The translations under genes and the position numbers were made by a program. Below, piece by piece: positions 60,749 to 64,000 of a stretch of DNA of 64,000 nucleotides. The notes below the pieces were generated by a model. The model was not told the DNA's origin, did not search any database, and saw nothing but the letters and a program-made list of their open reading frames with translations. The stretch is from Marasmitruncus massiliensis. Its GTDB lineage: Bacteria > Bacillota > Clostridia > Oscillospirales > Ruminococcaceae. Position 1 is the stretch's first letter. Each line of letters opens with the position of its first letter. The DNA is taken from assembly GCF_900186535.1 (NCBI RefSeq), contig NZ_FYDE01000003.1:186001-250000 (forward strand). The letters are read 5' to 3'.

Positions 60749-61450
60749 CTAACGTTTTATCCAGCCTTTATCAGCCCAATACTGATTATCCGCCGATAAA
60801 GTTTGTTCTTTCCCGGCAATTGCCTGATGCATCCTTTTCGTAATGGCAAACAGCAGGTGAACTTTTATTCCCTTATGCGTATGCGCTGTATAACCATTTT
60901 TATATTTTTTTGCGATCATTTTTGTTTTGCTGATAATCATTTTACGCCGTTTATCGGACAGTTCATTCCAGATAACGCCTTCCAATAACCCAATTCCCAG
61001 TTTTCTGATGTCAGAAACACCCAGCCACATCAGGCTGGTGGCAATATCCTTTTGAGCGCCGCTGTAAAATACCCCAATGGCATTCGTCAGAATTACAGCT
61101 TTTTTGCCAAACATTCTGTCATCAGGCCTGTGCACCATCCAATGGACACACAAATGGTCAAGTAAAGATTTTAGCTGTGCTGTCGCTCTCAGCGCATATA
61201 CGGGTGAAGCAAATACGAGCAGGTCAGAATCCAACATGGCATTCCAAATAGGCATGACGTATTCGGCGTGAGGGCAAAGCCGCTCACTTTTGAAGAAGCA
61301 ATTTTTACAGCCACAACAAAAATACGGTAAATCTTTAGGCAAATAAAACTCCACGATTTCATGATCATCACGCAGAGTCTCTAAAAAGCTCTCTTTTATA
61401 TGATAGGTACAACCCTTTACTTCTGTGCCATTTATTACTGTTATTTTCAT
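60749..61450 (-). CDS. NAD(P)H-dependent FMN reductase-like protein
   Basis: The 233-residue protein has a flavodoxin-like fold: ITVINGTEVKGCTYHIKESFLETL at the FMN loop, and SDLLVFASPVYALRATAQLKSLLDHLC. The Cys-rich part FCCGCKNCFFKSERLCPHAEY matches iron-sulfur flavoproteins or related reductases. It reduces flavin or an unknown substrate. ATG 61450 follows GGGTGAAG; the upstream reading to 61543 is not supported. Confidence 0.85.
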   Translation of the reverse strand: MKITVINGTEVKGCTYHIKESFLETLRDDHEIVEFYLPKDLPYFCCGCKNCFFKSERLCPHAEYVMPIWNAMLDSDLLVFASPVYALRATAQLKSLLDHLCVHWMVHRPDDRMFGKKAVILTNAIGVFYSGAQKDIATSLMWLGVSDIRKLGIGLLEGVIWNELSDKRRKMIISKTKMIAKKYKNGYTAHTHKGIKVHLLFAITKRMHQAIAGKEQTLSADNQYWADKGWIKR

Positions 61451-61552
61451 AATCTTCACCCGCATTACAACTTCCGGTTTATGTGCATTTTTATAAATTC
61501 TTGAATTATTATAAGTGTACCATAAATTATTTCTATCAAGCAATAGAATAAC

Positions 61553-61588
61553 AAAAAGAGGATGTCACTGCAGTGGCATCCTCTTTTT
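61553..61588. terminator. Bidirectional terminator
   Basis: AAAAAGAGGATGTCACTG pairs with CAGTGGCATCCTCTTTTT (one wobble). It would end transcription of the MetE-like gene on the minus strand. Confidence 0.75.
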
Positions 61589-61792
61589 GGAGAAAGATAG
61601 ATGAATGATTTTAATATGGGGCTGTCCCCGGTCGAAGCTATGCTTTTCTGTACAGCAAGCAGCATCCGGAACCCTCTTTCCTTTGCCGTATACTGTGTGT
61701 GATCAGTGGCAGGCCTGTTACCCTACACATACTGGCAGGTCTCCAGAACAAGGGGCTGCAGTGCGCTTTATATCGAATATATGGAAATGTAT

Positions 61793-62923
61793 TTATCCCC
61801 ACACCTGCTCTGCGATTTCCTTGACCAGACGGATTTTTGCCCACTGGTCCTCTTCTGTCAGGATATTGCCCTCTTCCGTAGAGGCAAAGCCGCATTGCGG
61901 GCTTAGGCACAGACGGTCGAGCGGAACATAGGCGGAAGCCTCGTGAATACGGGCAATGATTTTTTCTCTGTCCTCCAGTTTGGGATATTTGGAAGTAATC
62001 AGTCCCAACACTACCAGCTTTTCCCCCGATATTTTTGCCAGAGGCGCAAAATCACCGGAGCGGTCGTCGTCAAATTCCAGATAGTATGCGCTGACATTTT
62101 CGCCGCCAAACAGCGTTTCCGAAACCGGTTCATAACCGCCGCTTGTCGCCCATGTGGAGTGATAGTTGCCGCGGCAGACATGTGTTGTCACCGTCAGATC
62201 GTCAGGTAAATTTGCAATGGCATCATTATTGAGACGCAGATAAAGCTTTTGCAGGGCTTGGGGATTGTATCCTTCGCCCGCCATGCCGCGCCAGAAATTC
62301 TGATCGCAGAGCATCCCCCAGGTGCAGTCATCCAGCTGCAGGCTTCGGCAGCCGGCATCGTATAAAGCCAGAATAAAATCATGATATGCCGTGGACAAAT
62401 CCCGGTACAGCGCTTCACGGTCAGGATAGACCGCGTTGAGGTACTGCTCGTTTTCTCCGCGGACCAGTTCGGCGAAGCACTGGGCGGGCGCGGGGATGGT
62501 CTGTTTGGCAATGGCACGGCTTGCTGCGATTTTCTTTAAGAACTTATAATGGTCAATAAACGGATGGCTTGAAAATTTGATTTTTCCGCAGACACGAGCC
62601 GAGTCGGCTCTGGTTTCCTCCCCATGGAAAAAATAGCCGTGATCCAGCTCAACATGGTCTATGCCATCAAGTCCCCACATGAAATCCAGATGCCAGTAGC
62701 TTCGGCGGAATTCACCGTCTGTGACAGAGTGAAGACCGAGTTCAATTTCCTTTTCGACAAGGGCGCGGATGCAGTCATCCTCAACAGCGGTAAGCTGTGC
62801 CTGCGTTAATGTCCCTTTGTGGAATGCTTCTCTTGCCTGCTTTAAAGCTTGGGGACGCAAAAAGCTGCCAACGACATCATAGCGGAAGGGTGCGGCGGTG
62901 CGGGCGGTAAATTGTGTATTCAT
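61793..62923 (-). CDS. Cobalamin-independent methionine synthase-like protein (YxjG/YxjH type)
   Basis: The 376-residue TIM-barrel protein resembles the C-terminal half of MetE: VVGSFLRP, SVTDGEFRRSYWHLDFMWGLDG, QLDDCTWGMLC, VTTHVCRGNYHSTW and LSPQCGFAS with Zn ligands. YxjG/YxjH-type proteins lack the N-terminal half and probably move a methyl group to homocysteine from another donor. GGAGAGCTGATCT precedes the ATG. A LysR regulator lies just upstream on the same strand. Confidence 0.88.
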   Translation of the reverse strand: MNTQFTARTAAPFRYDVVGSFLRPQALKQAREAFHKGTLTQAQLTAVEDDCIRALVEKEIELGLHSVTDGEFRRSYWHLDFMWGLDGIDHVELDHGYFFHGEETRADSARVCGKIKFSSHPFIDHYKFLKKIAASRAIAKQTIPAPAQCFAELVRGENEQYLNAVYPDREALYRDLSTAYHDFILALYDAGCRSLQLDDCTWGMLCDQNFWRGMAGEGYNPQALQKLYLRLNNDAIANLPDDLTVTTHVCRGNYHSTWATSGGYEPVSETLFGGENVSAYYLEFDDDRSGDFAPLAKISGEKLVVLGLITSKYPKLEDREKIIARIHEASAYVPLDRLCLSPQCGFASTEEGNILTEEDQWAKIRLVKEIAEQVWG

Positions 62924-62977
62924 AGATCAGCTCTCCTTATGTGAATCACTTGCCTATATTATACACAAGATGTTTCG

Positions 62978-63011
62978 TTATGCGTTAATACATAATTTCG
63001 ATCATTATCGA
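62978..63011 (-). promoter_or_regulatory. Candidate LysR-type sites upstream of the MetE-like gene
   Basis: The gap holds two palindromes: TTATGTATTAACGCATAA (62995-62978) and TCGATAATGATCGA (63011-62998) on the minus strand. Two close palindromes before a target gene fit LysR recognition and activation sites. A TATAAT lies downstream of them. Confidence 0.45.
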
Positions 63012-63014
63012 TAG

Positions 63015-63935
63015 CTAAAAGTTATCACTATAATAAGAAGAAATGTAATCCTGCAGCAGAGTGATATACCGCATACTGATCGAACTAATCGGATGGCATG
63101 CTTCGTAAAGATACCCGATTTCCATCCTCTCTGAGCTTTCCAGCGGAATGGACACAATCTCATCGCCATTCAGATCACTGCTTAGGATACCGGAAGATAT
63201 GGTGTATCCATCCAGGCCGATCAACAGGTTAAACAGCGTTGCCCTGTCGGTAACTACGATACTCTTCGGACTGAACTCCACGCTGTGCAGTTCTTCAGAA
63301 AAATAAAAGGCGTTGTGGATGCCCTGTTCATAGGTGAGACGCGGATATGGCAGCAAATCCTCCAGCGTTACGGAGGACTTTCCGACCAGCGGATTTTTCC
63401 TGCTGACAAATACATGAGGACGGGCAATAAACAACGGTACAAAACGCAGCTCATGATTCTGGATGATGCGTAAAATAACATCCTTATTGAACTGGCTTAA
63501 ATACAAAATGCCAAGCTCGCTTCTTCGCGTACGGACATCTTCAATGATGTCATAGGTGCGCGACTCACGCAGGGAAAACTCATATTGGGTCTTGCCGTAT
63601 TCCCGAACCAGCGATACAAATGCATTCACAACAAATGCGTAATGCTGGGATGAGATGGCGAAAACCCTTCGCAATGGCGCATTGTGTTTATATTGCTGCT
63701 CCAGAAGTTCGGCCTGTTCCATTACTTGACGTGCGTATGACAGGAATTTTGTCCCGTCCTCCGTCAAGGTAACGCCCCGGTTGCTGCGGCCAAAGATGGA
63801 GATTCCCATCTCTTTTTCCAGTTCGCCGATCGATTTTGAAAGACTGGGCTGTGAAATAAAAAGCTTTTGCGCCGCAGTATGGAAGGATCCCGACTGCGCT
63901 GTCTGTATCACATATCGAAGTTGTTGTAGCGTCAT
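63015..63935 (-). CDS. LysR-family transcription regulator
   Basis: The 306-residue protein has the LysR HTH at the N terminus (TLQQLRYVIQTAQSGSFHTAAQKLFISQPSLSKSIGELEKEMG) and the effector domain from about residue 90. ATG 63935 follows CAGGGTGATAAA; an ATG at 63953 adds six residues. It probably controls the MetE-like gene, which lies next on the same strand, perhaps in response to a sulfur or methionine metabolite (inference from context). The start of its own promoter region lies at the window edge. Confidence 0.92.
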   Translation of the reverse strand: MTLQQLRYVIQTAQSGSFHTAAQKLFISQPSLSKSIGELEKEMGISIFGRSNRGVTLTEDGTKFLSYARQVMEQAELLEQQYKHNAPLRRVFAISSQHYAFVVNAFVSLVREYGKTQYEFSLRESRTYDIIEDVRTRRSELGILYLSQFNKDVILRIIQNHELRFVPLFIARPHVFVSRKNPLVGKSSVTLEDLLPYPRLTYEQGIHNAFYFSEELHSVEFSPKSIVVTDRATLFNLLIGLDGYTISSGILSSDLNGDEIVSIPLESSERMEIGYLYEACHPISSISMRYITLLQDYISSYYSDNF

Positions 63936-64000
63936 TTTATCACCCTGTTTCATGCGTTTGTTTTGATCACCTTTTATGGTAGATACCGCTGGAATCTCTG

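Noticed and set aside
61601-61702. A 33-codon frame behind a GGAG sequence (MNDFNMGLSPVEAMLF...)
   Set aside because: Too short, no homology recognised, antisense to the space after the MetE-like gene.

Overview
The window looks like the chromosome of a low-to-moderate GC Clostridia-type Bacillota, most like the Ruminococcaceae/Oscillospiraceae group. This rests on gene content, not on a database search: Gram-positive ribosome binding sites, a tryptophan T-box, a DinR-type LexA box, a PyrK/PyrD type 1B dihydroorotate dehydrogenase, QueT, Tex, YesL and MsmX relatives, and a repeat protein like gamma-type small acid-soluble spore proteins, which suggests a spore former. No rRNA or tRNA gene was seen.

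Bases 1-6500 are accessory DNA. Three tandem large serine recombinase genes open the window. The first is cut by the window edge and the second has no catalytic domain. A Bro-N/KilAC antirepressor and a DUF1016-N protein follow, then a 650-base gene-poor stretch with three strong hairpins, a lone type I-C-like CRISPR repeat and a possible truncated gene start. Two small mobile-element proteins close the region.

Bases 6.6-25.8 kb are mostly housekeeping and envelope genes: an AlkD-like protein, a LytTR regulator with a LiaF-like membrane protein, a ZIP metal transporter, a ferredoxin, a cold-shock protein, several small proteins, a YvlD-type membrane protein, PutP, a beta-hydroxyacid dehydrogenase, a mini-protein with the OadB-type motif, Tex, a B12-binding radical SAM protein, VanZ, and a YfhO - glycosyltransferase - aldose epimerase operon.

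Bases 25.8-36.4 kb form a long minus-strand run: pyrK-pyrD, a histidine phosphatase, ruvX, gltX, glnS and a 1441-residue PAS/GGDEF/EAL protein. Bases 36.6-42.9 kb hold queT with a structured leader, a YesL-like protein, an msmX-type ATPase divergent from an AraC regulator, a Crp/Fnr regulator with a flavodoxin, and an RNase Z-like hydrolase.

Bases 42.8-50.6 kb are a complete tryptophan operon, trpE-G-D-C-F-aroF-B-A. It has a consensus promoter and a T-box leader with a UGG specifier. A DAHP synthase gene inside it ties entry into the shikimate pathway to tryptophan need.

Bases 50.8-64 kb hold the SASP-like repeat gene, a DtxR-family regulator divergent from feoA-feoB, an IS200-type element whose transposase carries an in-frame TGA, a LexA-controlled promoter for a 53-residue cysteine-rich protein, a holin-like gene pair that looks like a prophage remnant, a DUF7916-type TIM-barrel protein, a secreted metallophosphoesterase, a YibE/F membrane protein, a flavin reductase-like protein, and a LysR regulator with a MetE-like methyltransferase.
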